From: Mesorhizobium sp. M8A.F.Ca.ET.218.01.1.1
GTDB lineage: Bacteria > Pseudomonadota > Alphaproteobacteria > Rhizobiales > Rhizobiaceae
Direction: 5' to 3'
NCBI RefSeq assembly: GCF_004791165.1
Contig: NZ_SRUZ01000013.1
Span: 1 to 64,000, forward strand
DNA: 64,000 bases
Shown: one piece after another, positions 45,068-51,468 of the stretch
Position numbering within the stretch: position 1 is the stretch's first letter
How the letters are laid out: the number at the start of each line of letters is the position of its first letter
Made by a program: the position numbers and the translations under genes
The notes under the pieces: generated by a model
Database searches by the model: none
The model's input: only the letters and a program-made list of their open reading frames with translations
What the model was told of the DNA's origin: nothing

Positions 45068-45394
45068 ATGGCTACCATCGGCACCTTCAAGAAGTCCGGC
45101 AACAACGAGTTCACTGGAGAAATCGTCACCCTCAGCGTCCAGGCCCGCGGCGTCCGCATCGTCCCCGAAACCCGCGCCAACGGCGAAAACGCCCCCAGCC
45201 ACCGCGTCTTTGTCGGCGGCGCCGATATCGGCGCCGCCTGGTCCAAGCAGTCCAACGAAGGCCGCGACTATCTGGGGCTCAAGCTCGACGATCCAAGCTT
45301 CACCGCCCCGATCTTCGCCAACCTCTTCAATGACGAGGACGGTGAGGGCTACAGCCTGATCTGGTCCCGCCCGAGCCGCCGCAACGCAGAATAG
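45068..45394 (+). CDS. DUF736 domain protein
   Basis: The 108-residue product fits DUF736: it starts MATIGTFKKSGNNEFTGEIV and contains KLDDPSFTAPIFANLF and a C-terminal YSLIWSRPSRR. DUF736 proteins are found almost only on conjugative plasmids and ICEs of alphaproteobacteria and are thought to be transfer-associated, with unknown biochemistry. AAGGAGAA lies six bases upstream. A second DUF736 gene stands at 48353 between traF and the transglycosylase gene. A perfect eleven-base-pair hairpin follows the stop. Confidence 0.85.
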   Translation: MATIGTFKKSGNNEFTGEIVTLSVQARGVRIVPETRANGENAPSHRVFVGGADIGAAWSKQSNEGRDYLGLKLDDPSFTAPIFANLFNDEDGEGYSLIWSRPSRRNAE

Positions 45395-45409
45395 GGACGC
45401 CGATCAGAA

Positions 45410-45436
45410 GTTCCGCCCGGACCATCCGGGCGGAAC
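45410..45436 (+). terminator. Strong hairpin after the DUF736 gene
   Basis: GTTCCGCCCGG and CCGGGCGGAAC form a perfect eleven-base-pair stem with a five-base loop, fifteen bases after the stop. There is no T-run, so it is either a weak terminator or an mRNA 3'-end stabiliser. Confidence 0.45.
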
Positions 45437-45470
45437 CTCACCTGACGAAAGCTGCTGAGGCCCAAGGCGG

Positions 45471-45497
45471 CGATGCCGAGATAGCATCGTGTGATGC
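45471..45497. promoter_or_regulatory. Palindromic element upstream of the DUF2285 gene (copy 1)
   Basis: CGATGC, seven bases (CGAGATA), GCATCG, then four bases and another GATGC (45493-45497). The same arrangement with nearly the same spacer occurs before fseA (45850-45875), at almost the same distance from the start codon. It could bind the activator of the transfer regulon. Confidence 0.5.
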
Positions 45498-45570
45498 TCG
45501 CAAAGCGGCCTCCGTGGCCACCGTGACATCTGTAAGAGTTGTTTTTTCGCCTCGCCGTGGGGAACACAAT

Positions 45571-45831
45571 ATGATTGAGCCCTTTGACGACACCGCGCCA
45601 ACGGGGGAAGAACTCACCGACTATGATCGCCGCCACATCAAGCTCTACATGCGCTTGTTTGACGCCGACGCCGACGGCGCCGATTGGCGGGAGGTAGTCA
45701 AGATCCTCTTCGGGATCGATCCGAAAGAGGAGCCGCGGCGGGCCCGACAGGTTCATGACAGCCATCTGGCGCGGGCGCGCTGGATGACACGAACTGGCTA
45801 CCGTCAGCTCCTGCGCAAGACCGACACCTAG
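45571..45831 (+). CDS. Single-domain DUF2285 protein, QseM-like antiactivator candidate
   Basis: The 86-residue product is one DUF2285 domain (an extended-turn helix-turn-helix variant) with LTDYDRRHIKLYMRLFDAD at about residues 15-33, DWREVVKILFGIDP and HDSHLARARWMT. In the Mesorhizobium loti R7A symbiosis island, QseM is a lone DUF2285 protein that binds the DUF6499 part of FseA (and TraR) and blocks activation. This gene lies directly before an fseA-type gene and has the same architecture, so an antiactivator is the best guess. A DNA-binding DUF2285 protein is the alternative. GGGGA stands about eight bases upstream of the ATG. Confidence 0.7.
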   Translation: MIEPFDDTAPTGEELTDYDRRHIKLYMRLFDADADGADWREVVKILFGIDPKEEPRRARQVHDSHLARARWMTRTGYRQLLRKTDT

Positions 45832-45846
45832 CGAACATTGTCGCCC

Positions 45847-45875
45847 GGTGATGCCGAAGAAGCATCACCCGATGC
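45847..45875. promoter_or_regulatory. Palindromic element upstream of fseA (copy 2)
   Basis: GGTGATGC (45847-45854), seven bases (CGAAGAA), GCATCACC (45862-45869), then another GATGC at 45871-45875. The core GATGC-N7-GCATC-N4-GATGC matches copy 1. Its core ends about 85 bases before the fseA ATG, compared with 83 for copy 1. Confidence 0.5.
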
Positions 45876-45950
45876 CCATCCGTGGTCTTCCGCCAATCGC
45901 AATCACCCGGAATCGATTCGGGCACACTTGCAGCCTGATGAGAACGCACG

Positions 45951-46716
45951 ATGAAGCCGGATACGTCACGTTGGCGGGATAACACCAGCTACGACTTCTT
46001 CGACAGCTTACCAGTCGAAGGATTGGCCTGGGAATGCCTGCGCCGTTGGAATTCATATCAGCGCCTCTACGCCGCGCTCGCCCGTTCGGGAGCGGAGACG
46101 CAACCTTTTCCGACGGAAGCGCAGAAACGTTGGGGGTTGCGATTTCGCCGCCCGTCCCGACCTGTCCGCGTTGATGCAGGACGTTCTGTGGTCGCCTCTT
46201 GCCGACCCCGCGGTGCTGGCCCTCGTGCCGTCCCCCGATTTCCTGTCATCCGACCCTCCCACGGCGCTCGCCGGGATCAGTGCTCGCCACGACAGTCCGC
46301 AGGGGTCGCACGCTATCCATGACAGCGGGATCGCAACGCAACTCCTTCTCTTTCCGGGTAGCGCCGCGAGTTGTTCCCGCGCGGCCTTGATACCGCTGGA
46401 TTCCGAGACCTTAGGCCGGGTCGAGGCTCTGGTCCGTTTCTGGCGCGGCCATAACAGTCGGCCCGTGCCGCCCGATACCCGAATGACTGTTCAGCAGAGG
46501 CGCCGCCTGCGCTTGATGATGCGGGCCGCCGACGGTCGCACGAACGGCGCCAGCTATCGTGAAATCGCGACCGCTTTCTATGGGGCGGGGCGTGTGGTCT
46601 CCAATCCCTGGAAAACCTCGTCGCTTCGCAACACCGTGATCGGTCTCGCCAAGGGCGGAACAGCGATGATCGCCGGCGGCTATCTGCAATTGCTGCGCCA
46701 TCGGAAGCGCTCCTAG
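45951..46716 (+). CDS. fseA: FseA-type excision activator, expressed by +1 ribosomal frameshift
   Basis: The upstream frame (DUF6499-like, start MKPDTSRWRDNTSYDFFDSL) runs 65 codons to WGLRF and then loses sense, ending alone at 46322. Shifting +1 at the TTT of the Phe codon (46143-46145) to TTC gives AARPDLSALMQDVLWSPLAD and a continuous 254-residue protein, join 45951-46145 with 46147-46716. Its C terminus is a DUF2285 domain (TVQQRRRLRLMMRAADG, SYREIATAFYG, RNTVIGLAKGG). In M. loti R7A, msi172-msi171 are fused by exactly this UUU-to-UUC slip to make FseA, which activates rdfS. The next gene here is rdfS-like. A sequencing error or pseudogene is the alternative. Confidence 0.8.
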
Positions 46717-46720
46717 CTCC

Positions 46721-46741
46721 GGGGTGGCAATATTGCACCCC
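46721..46741. promoter_or_regulatory. Palindrome upstream of rdfS
   Basis: GGGGTG and CACCCC flank CAAT/ATTG around a two-fold axis, with one extra G in the left arm. The inner GCAATATTGC is a perfect ten-base palindrome. It stands five bases after the fseA stop and about 100 bases before the rdfS start, and is a candidate operator for FseA or another regulator. A seven-base-pair hairpin (46797-46813) lies between it and the gene. Confidence 0.45.
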
Positions 46742-46842
46742 CCCATCTTCCTCATCCCCTGCGAAGCCGCCTTTCCGCCACAGTGGTCGCTGCCCGCCGC
46801 TGAGCATCAGCGGTTCTCAAAACCCCCTGGGAGGCTCGATAC

Positions 46843-47124
46843 ATGCGACCAGATCTAGCCGTTTTGCCGCCGCGCTTTCTACGCACCAAGGAAGCTGCCG
46901 AGTTCCTCAGCCTGTCGTCCCGCACGCTCGAGAAACACCGTACCTACGGCACTGGTCCTGGCTATCGCAAACTCGGCGGCCGTGTCGTCTACGCCGTGGA
47001 CGATCTCCAGGCTTGGGCAGAGCGTGGCGCCGTTACCTCGACTTCGGACCCGCGCGGCTCAGTCCTTCCGGCCAAGCGCCATCCAGCAGCGGCTCCAACG
47101 CCGGCCGGACGGTATGGGCGTTGA
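46843..47124 (+). CDS. rdfS: RdfS-like recombination directionality factor
   Basis: The 93-residue product has a winged helix-turn-helix of the excisionase/AlpA (HTH_17) type: PRFLRTKEAAEFLSLSSRTL at about residues 10-29, then a GPGYRKLGGRVVYAVDDLQAW wing region, and a basic, Pro-rich tail. Such proteins bend DNA at the attachment site so that Int favours excision. GGGAGG precedes the ATG by about eight bases. It heads the gene run DUF2840, traF, DUF736, transglycosylase and rlxS, as remembered for rdfS in symbiosis-island ICEs. A transcription regulator of the tra genes is the alternative. Confidence 0.75.
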   Translation: MRPDLAVLPPRFLRTKEAAEFLSLSSRTLEKHRTYGTGPGYRKLGGRVVYAVDDLQAWAERGAVTSTSDPRGSVLPAKRHPAAAPTPAGRYGR

Positions 47125-47222
47125 ACTGACCCCGCGCGAAGGCGCAGCGGGTCCACCGCGCCGGCATCACTTCAGTAACTCCATCACCGCGGTTGCTTCC
47201 CCGCGAAATCAGGAGACAAGCA

Positions 47223-47741
47223 ATGGGCACTGTCGTTGACTTCCGTTCAGGCCGATCGGTGATCGGCGCGATGGGCGATGACGGCTTGACCCACGTCGAA
47301 TTGACGTGGGTCGAAAAGAAGATCGAGTACTGGATCCGCTTCGGTTCGGTCGCCCAGGAGAAGATTCTCGACCGCCACCGGCGCGTTGTCTCGTTTCGCC
47401 CACGCACTGTCTTTGCCTTCGTTCGCTGGGCCGCGAACGACTTCGGCACGATCATTTCCCGCGTCGATATCGTGCGCGTTGTCGCTGAGGGCGAAGCACA
47501 CCAGACGCTGCCTTTCGTGCGACCCGGCGGCGACATCCTGCTCAGGTCTGACGGCTGGCCCAAGGTGGAGCGGGTGTTGCAGATGATCGACCGGATCGAG
47601 CAACTCGGCATCGATCCGGAAGCGGTCTCGGCTGATCATTGGCGGCATGTCCACAACCGATTGACGGCGGGACAGGAGCCACGCGCCTATACGTTGGATA
47701 TTCACCGCGCCCACTTGCTCCGGCGGCGGGTCCAGCCATGA
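47223..47741 (+). CDS. DUF2840 domain protein
   Basis: The 172-residue soluble product contains THVELTWVEKKIEYWIRFG, RPRTVFAFVRWAANDFGT, ISRVDIVRVV and a C-terminal YTLDIHRAHLLRRRV. The pattern matches DUF2840, a family regularly placed between the rdfS-like gene and traF in rhizobial conjugative elements. Function unknown. TCAGGAG lies seven bases upstream of the ATG. The stop overlaps the traF ATG by four bases, so translation is coupled. Confidence 0.75.
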   Translation: MGTVVDFRSGRSVIGAMGDDGLTHVELTWVEKKIEYWIRFGSVAQEKILDRHRRVVSFRPRTVFAFVRWAANDFGTIISRVDIVRVVAEGEAHQTLPFVRPGGDILLRSDGWPKVERVLQMIDRIEQLGIDPEAVSADHWRHVHNRLTAGQEPRAYTLDIHRAHLLRRRVQP

Positions 47742-48283
47742 CGCGGCACGCGATCGTCCTCGCGACGGCACTGGCGATCACGGCCATGCTCTGTCCCGCG
47801 TTCACCGAGGTGTCGCCGAGGTTCATCTGGAATGCTTCAGCCAGCACGCCAATTGGCCTGTACCTGATCGACGGCGGCGTGCCGTTTTCGGCGAACGATC
47901 TCGTTGCCGTCGAGCCGCCCGAACCGCTCGCAACATTGCTTGCCGACCGCGGCTATCTGCCAAAGCGCGTGCCGCTCATCAAGCACATCCTTGCGGTTTC
48001 AGGCCAAACCGTGTGCCGCAAAGAGCTGGTCATTTCAGTTAGTGGCACTGACGTCGGTACCGCGCTCAAACACGATCGCAACGGTCGCGACCTGCCGGAT
48101 TGGCAGGGCTGCCGGCGCATTCCCGCCGGCGCCGTTTTCCTGATGAACAGCCACGTCCGCGAAAGCTTCGACGGACGCTACTTCGGCTTCCTTACCACAG
48201 ATCACATCATCGGCCGCGCCGTTCCGCTGTGGACGGACGAGCAGGGCGGCGGCCACTTCCAATGGCGTGCGACAGCGCGGTGA
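47738..48283 (+). CDS. traF: Conjugal transfer protease TraF (S26 signal-peptidase family)
   Basis: The 181-residue inner-membrane protease has an N-terminal hydrophobic segment (IVLATALAITAML, residues 6-18), the catalytic Ser36 in ASASTPIGLYLID, the general-base Lys82 in RVPLIKHILAVSG, and the C-terminal box GRYFGFLTTDHIIGRA. TraF matures and cyclises the TrbC pilin in P-type systems. The substrate gene trbC is at 56897. It overlaps the preceding gene and is followed by a DUF736 gene. Confidence 0.9.
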   Translation: MTRHAIVLATALAITAMLCPAFTEVSPRFIWNASASTPIGLYLIDGGVPFSANDLVAVEPPEPLATLLADRGYLPKRVPLIKHILAVSGQTVCRKELVISVSGTDVGTALKHDRNGRDLPDWQGCRRIPAGAVFLMNSHVRESFDGRYFGFLTTDHIIGRAVPLWTDEQGGGHFQWRATAR

Positions 48284-48352
48284 GCGCGCCACCGGCGGCG
48301 TCCTCCGTGCCGTCTGATCGTCACCGCAGACATCAAAGACAGGAGACAGGAA

Positions 48353-48688
48353 ATGCCACAGATCGGTGAGTTCATAAGCCATCAGACCGGGTATTCGGGA
48401 CGAATCCGCACGCTCAGTCTCAACCTCGAGATTGCGATCGTCGCGGCCGAAGCGAACGAGACAGACAATGCGCCCGACTACCTTGTGCAAGCTGGCGGCG
48501 AAGACTGCATCGCGATCGGCGCCGGTTGGAAACACTCCAGCGAAAAGGCGGGAGAGTTCGTATCACTGCAGATAGACGACCCGACTTTCGCGCAGCCGAT
48601 CCGCGCCTATCTGTTCCAAAACGGCGCCGACAAAAAGTCCTGGTCTTTGCAGTGGTCGCGTCTGCGTGACCGCGTGGAGAAGGATTAG
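48353..48688 (+). CDS. DUF736 domain protein (second copy)
   Basis: The 111-residue product shares the DUF736 plan with the gene at 45068: an N-terminal IGEFISHQTGYSGRIRTLSL, then GAGWKHSSEKAGEFVSLQID, DPTFAQPIRAYLF and a C-terminal WSLQWSR. The two are clearly diverged rather than recent duplicates. It is transfer-associated by context, lying between traF and the transglycosylase. CAGGAGACAGGAA precedes the ATG directly. Confidence 0.8.
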   Translation: MPQIGEFISHQTGYSGRIRTLSLNLEIAIVAAEANETDNAPDYLVQAGGEDCIAIGAGWKHSSEKAGEFVSLQIDDPTFAQPIRAYLFQNGADKKSWSLQWSRLRDRVEKD

Positions 48689-48691
48689 GCG

Positions 48692-49465
48692 ATGTTGGCG
48701 CGCCGCCGGCCGGCGAGCCAGTTGGGAACGCCTGCGTTGCCTCGCGCTACCCGACGTTCAGCTGTGTTTGTACTTGCCGGGCTCTGCTTCACATGCGTCG
48801 TTCCCGCGACTGCACCGGCGCAGAGCCCGCCATTAGGCACGCCGACGGCGCGCGGTCGCTACGACACCCACATAGCGGAGGCGGCGCGCCGCTTCCGCCT
48901 TCCGCCGGGCTGGATCCGCGCCGTCCTTGGCGCCGAGAGCGCCGGCGATCAACGGGCCACATCGCCCAAGGGTGCCATGGGTCTGATGCAGATTGTGCCC
49001 GATACCTGGTCCGACCTGCGCGCGCGTTATCGACTTGGCCCCGATCCCTATGATCCGCACGACAATATCATCGCGGGCTCGGCCTATATCCGCGAGCTGG
49101 TTGATCGCTACGGATCGCCCGGCTGGATTGCTGCCTATAATGCCGGCCCGGGACGGTACGAGGCGTCGCTGCAGGGCAGGCGGCTGCCTCGGGAGACCAG
49201 CGCTTACGTCGCCGTCGTCGCATCCGCCATACTCAACGACGGTGCACCGAAAGCTCTCAGTCCGGCATCCCCAGCACAGCACGGCTGGAGGTACGCTTCG
49301 CTCTTCGCCGCGCAGCCAATAAGCAAGCCGGAGGACGGTTCGATGCAGTTGAGGCGTTCCCGCAATGATCCTTCAAAGGCCATGCCCACGGAAGGATTGG
49401 GCGACGCTACGGTGCCATCGACCGGTCTGTTCGCACCGCAAGTGAGGGGAAGGTCCGCGCCATGA
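48692..49465 (+). CDS. Lytic transglycosylase (TrbN-like)
   Basis: The 257-residue protein has a signal peptide (hydrophobic SAVFVLAGLCFTCVV, cleavage near TAPAQS at about residue 44). An SLT domain follows, with the catalytic Glu in AVLGAESAGD, then SPKGAMGLMQIVPDTW and IAAYNAGPGRYEAS. It locally opens peptidoglycan for the mating pore. The C-terminal 70 residues are low-complexity. It begins three bases after the DUF736 stop, so the two are co-transcribed. Confidence 0.85.
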   Translation: MLARRRPASQLGTPALPRATRRSAVFVLAGLCFTCVVPATAPAQSPPLGTPTARGRYDTHIAEAARRFRLPPGWIRAVLGAESAGDQRATSPKGAMGLMQIVPDTWSDLRARYRLGPDPYDPHDNIIAGSAYIRELVDRYGSPGWIAAYNAGPGRYEASLQGRRLPRETSAYVAVVASAILNDGAPKALSPASPAQHGWRYASLFAAQPISKPEDGSMQLRRSRNDPSKAMPTEGLGDATVPSTGLFAPQVRGRSAP

Positions 49466-49566
49466 GCGTCATCAACGCGCTTCGCACCATTTCGTGCTCC
49501 AGCGGGCCATGGCGTACGGAGGGGGGAGATGCAGGCAACACGACCGAGGGATGGCTAGATAAAAGC

Positions 49567-49652
49567 CCGCACATTGTGTGCCGGCCGGTCGGTTGGTTTT
49601 TGAGGATTTTCAGGCGCCATGCGCACATTGCAGCAATTCCGCGCAATGTGCG
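49567..49652. other. Candidate origin of transfer (oriT)
   Basis: CGCACATTGC (49622-49631) and GCAATGTGCG (49643-49652) form a perfect ten-base inverted repeat with an eleven-base spacer. A further direct copy, CGCACATTGTG, occurs at 49569-49579. It lies in the only sizeable gap of the processing genes, 57 bases upstream of the relaxase start, the usual position of an oriT. No nic site could be recognised. Confidence 0.5.
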
Positions 49653-49708
49653 TCGCACGCCCAAGACATTGTATCGGCATCTTCTTTTCCACGTTGCGGG
49701 ATAGGAAC

Positions 49709-51448
49709 ATGGCCGATGAGCACGAGCTTCGCCTTCGACCCGGGCGCATTCGTTCCAACCGCGATCAGGCTTTGCGGCCGTTCATCGCACAGGCACTGGC
49801 GGCGGCGAAAAAAGCCGGCGGAAGCATCTCCCGCACCGGTCAAATCAGCCCCGGTAACCGATCGCGCTTCGGCCGGGGCCAGGTCGCCAACATCCGGGCC
49901 AACCGCCTGCTGACCAGCCGCTCTCGCGTCACTGTCATCAAAACCCGTGTCGTTCGTCACTCCGCGGGTGCTGTGCCGCTGACCGCACACCTCTCCTACC
50001 TGCAACGTGAGGGTGTCACCCGTGAAGGGCAAAAGGCCCGCATGTTCGGCCCGGGAACGGACGATGCGGACGTCAAGGTGTTCGCCGAGCGCTGCGGGAG
50101 CGATCGACACCATTTCCGCTTCATCGTCTCGCCAGAGGACGCTCCGGAGATGTCGGATCTCAGATCCTTCACGCGCGACCTCATGGGGCAGATGGAGAAA
50201 GATATCGGCACGAAGCTCGATTGGGTCGCGGCGGACCACTGGAACACCGACAACCCCCATATCCACGTCATCCTGCGTGGACGCACAGATGACGCGCAGG
50301 ATCTCGTCATCTCACGCGACTACATCAAGGAAGGGATGCGAGCCCGAGCCGCCGATCTTGTTACCCAGGAACTCGGGCCCCGCGCCGATCTCGACGTCCG
50401 CCGCAATCTGCAGCGGCAGATCGAAGCAGAACGCTGGACCCAGCTTGACCGTCAGCTGGTCCGTGACATGTCGCGCACCGGCGTCATCGATCTTGCCGCA
50501 AGTGCCCATAGGCGGCCCGACGAGTATCACGTGCATAAGGTCGGTCGCCTGCGCAAGCTCGAAGCCCTCGGTCTTGCCGATCAGGTTGCTCCAGGCCAAT
50601 GGGTGATCGACGATAGGGCCGAGCCTACCCTGCGGGAGCTCGGCGAGCGTGGCGACATCATAAAGCGAATGCATCGCGCGTTGACCGAACAAGGGATCGA
50701 GCGCGGTTCGAGCAGTTATGTCTTGGCCGCCGAAAGCCTCGATACGCCCATTGTCGGGCGGTTGCTTGATCGCGGTCTCGACGACGAACTGACCGGCACT
50801 GCCTATGCCGTAGTCGACGCTGTCGACGGACGCACGCATCACATCAGACTTGGCGGTCTCGAGGCAACTGGCGACGGCCCGCCAGGGTCGGTCGTCGAAT
50901 TGCGCCGCTTCGAAGATGCGGGCGGCCGGCGTCGTGTCGCGCTCGCCGTTCGCTCCGATCTTGGTGTGCATGAGCAGATCACGGCAGCGGGAGCGACCTG
51001 GCTCGACCGGCAGGCCATCGCGCGCGCGCCTGCCGCCTTGAGCATCGGTGGCTTCGGTGCCGAGGTTCGTCAAGCTATGGAACAGCGGGCCGATCATCTG
51101 ATCAGCGAAGGCCTTGCGCAGCGTATAGGTGGGCGGGTTGTTTTCACCAGCAACCTGATCGAGACGCTACGGCGCCGCGAACTCGAACGGGTTGGTGAGA
51201 GGCTCGCGGCCGAGGCTGGGCGGCCCTTCAACCGTGCCGCCAGCGGCGACCATGTCGCCGGAATATACCGCCAGCGCTTCGCGCTCGCCTCTGGTCGCTT
51301 TGCCATGCTCGACGACGGCCTCGGCTTCCAGCTGGTGCCTTGGTCACCCTCGCTCGAAAACCATCTTGGCCGGCATGTCTCCGGTGTCGCCCGCAGTGAC
51401 GGCGGCATTGACTGGAGCTTTGCTCGCAAACGCGGGCTCGGTCTCTGA
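49709..51448 (+). CDS. rlxS: Relaxase (RlxS-like, VirD2-type with DUF3363)
   Basis: The 579-residue product has an N-terminal relaxase domain with the candidate nucleophile Tyr98 in HLSYLQREGVTREG, DRHHFRFIVSPED (His134-His135) and the metal-binding NPHIHVILRG (His184, His186). The remainder is the DUF3363 region. It nicks oriT and pilots the strand to the coupling protein. In M. loti R7A the relaxase of the symbiosis island is called RlxS, and gene order here agrees. The ATG at 49709 has AGGA four bases upstream; an earlier in-frame ATG at 49619 would overlap the putative oriT. Confidence 0.88.
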   Translation: MADEHELRLRPGRIRSNRDQALRPFIAQALAAAKKAGGSISRTGQISPGNRSRFGRGQVANIRANRLLTSRSRVTVIKTRVVRHSAGAVPLTAHLSYLQREGVTREGQKARMFGPGTDDADVKVFAERCGSDRHHFRFIVSPEDAPEMSDLRSFTRDLMGQMEKDIGTKLDWVAADHWNTDNPHIHVILRGRTDDAQDLVISRDYIKEGMRARAADLVTQELGPRADLDVRRNLQRQIEAERWTQLDRQLVRDMSRTGVIDLAASAHRRPDEYHVHKVGRLRKLEALGLADQVAPGQWVIDDRAEPTLRELGERGDIIKRMHRALTEQGIERGSSSYVLAAESLDTPIVGRLLDRGLDDELTGTAYAVVDAVDGRTHHIRLGGLEATGDGPPGSVVELRRFEDAGGRRRVALAVRSDLGVHEQITAAGATWLDRQAIARAPAALSIGGFGAEVRQAMEQRADHLISEGLAQRIGGRVVFTSNLIETLRRRELERVGERLAAEAGRPFNRAASGDHVAGIYRQRFALASGRFAMLDDGLGFQLVPWSPSLENHLGRHVSGVARSDGGIDWSFARKRGLGL

Positions 51449-51468
51449 CAACACGAGAGAGGACCTCC

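Noticed and set aside
44653..45255. A 200-codon minus-strand frame
   Set aside because: Half of it is antisense to the DUF736 gene. A short protein-like stretch near 44760-44820 might be a relic, but no start signal or family was recognised.
45951..46322. A separate 123-residue protein plus an independent downstream DUF2285 gene
   Set aside because: The last 58 codons are an Arg/Pro/Ser-rich nonsense tail and the downstream frame lacks a start with a ribosome-binding site; a +1 shift joins them cleanly. The short product may still be made as the non-shifted form.
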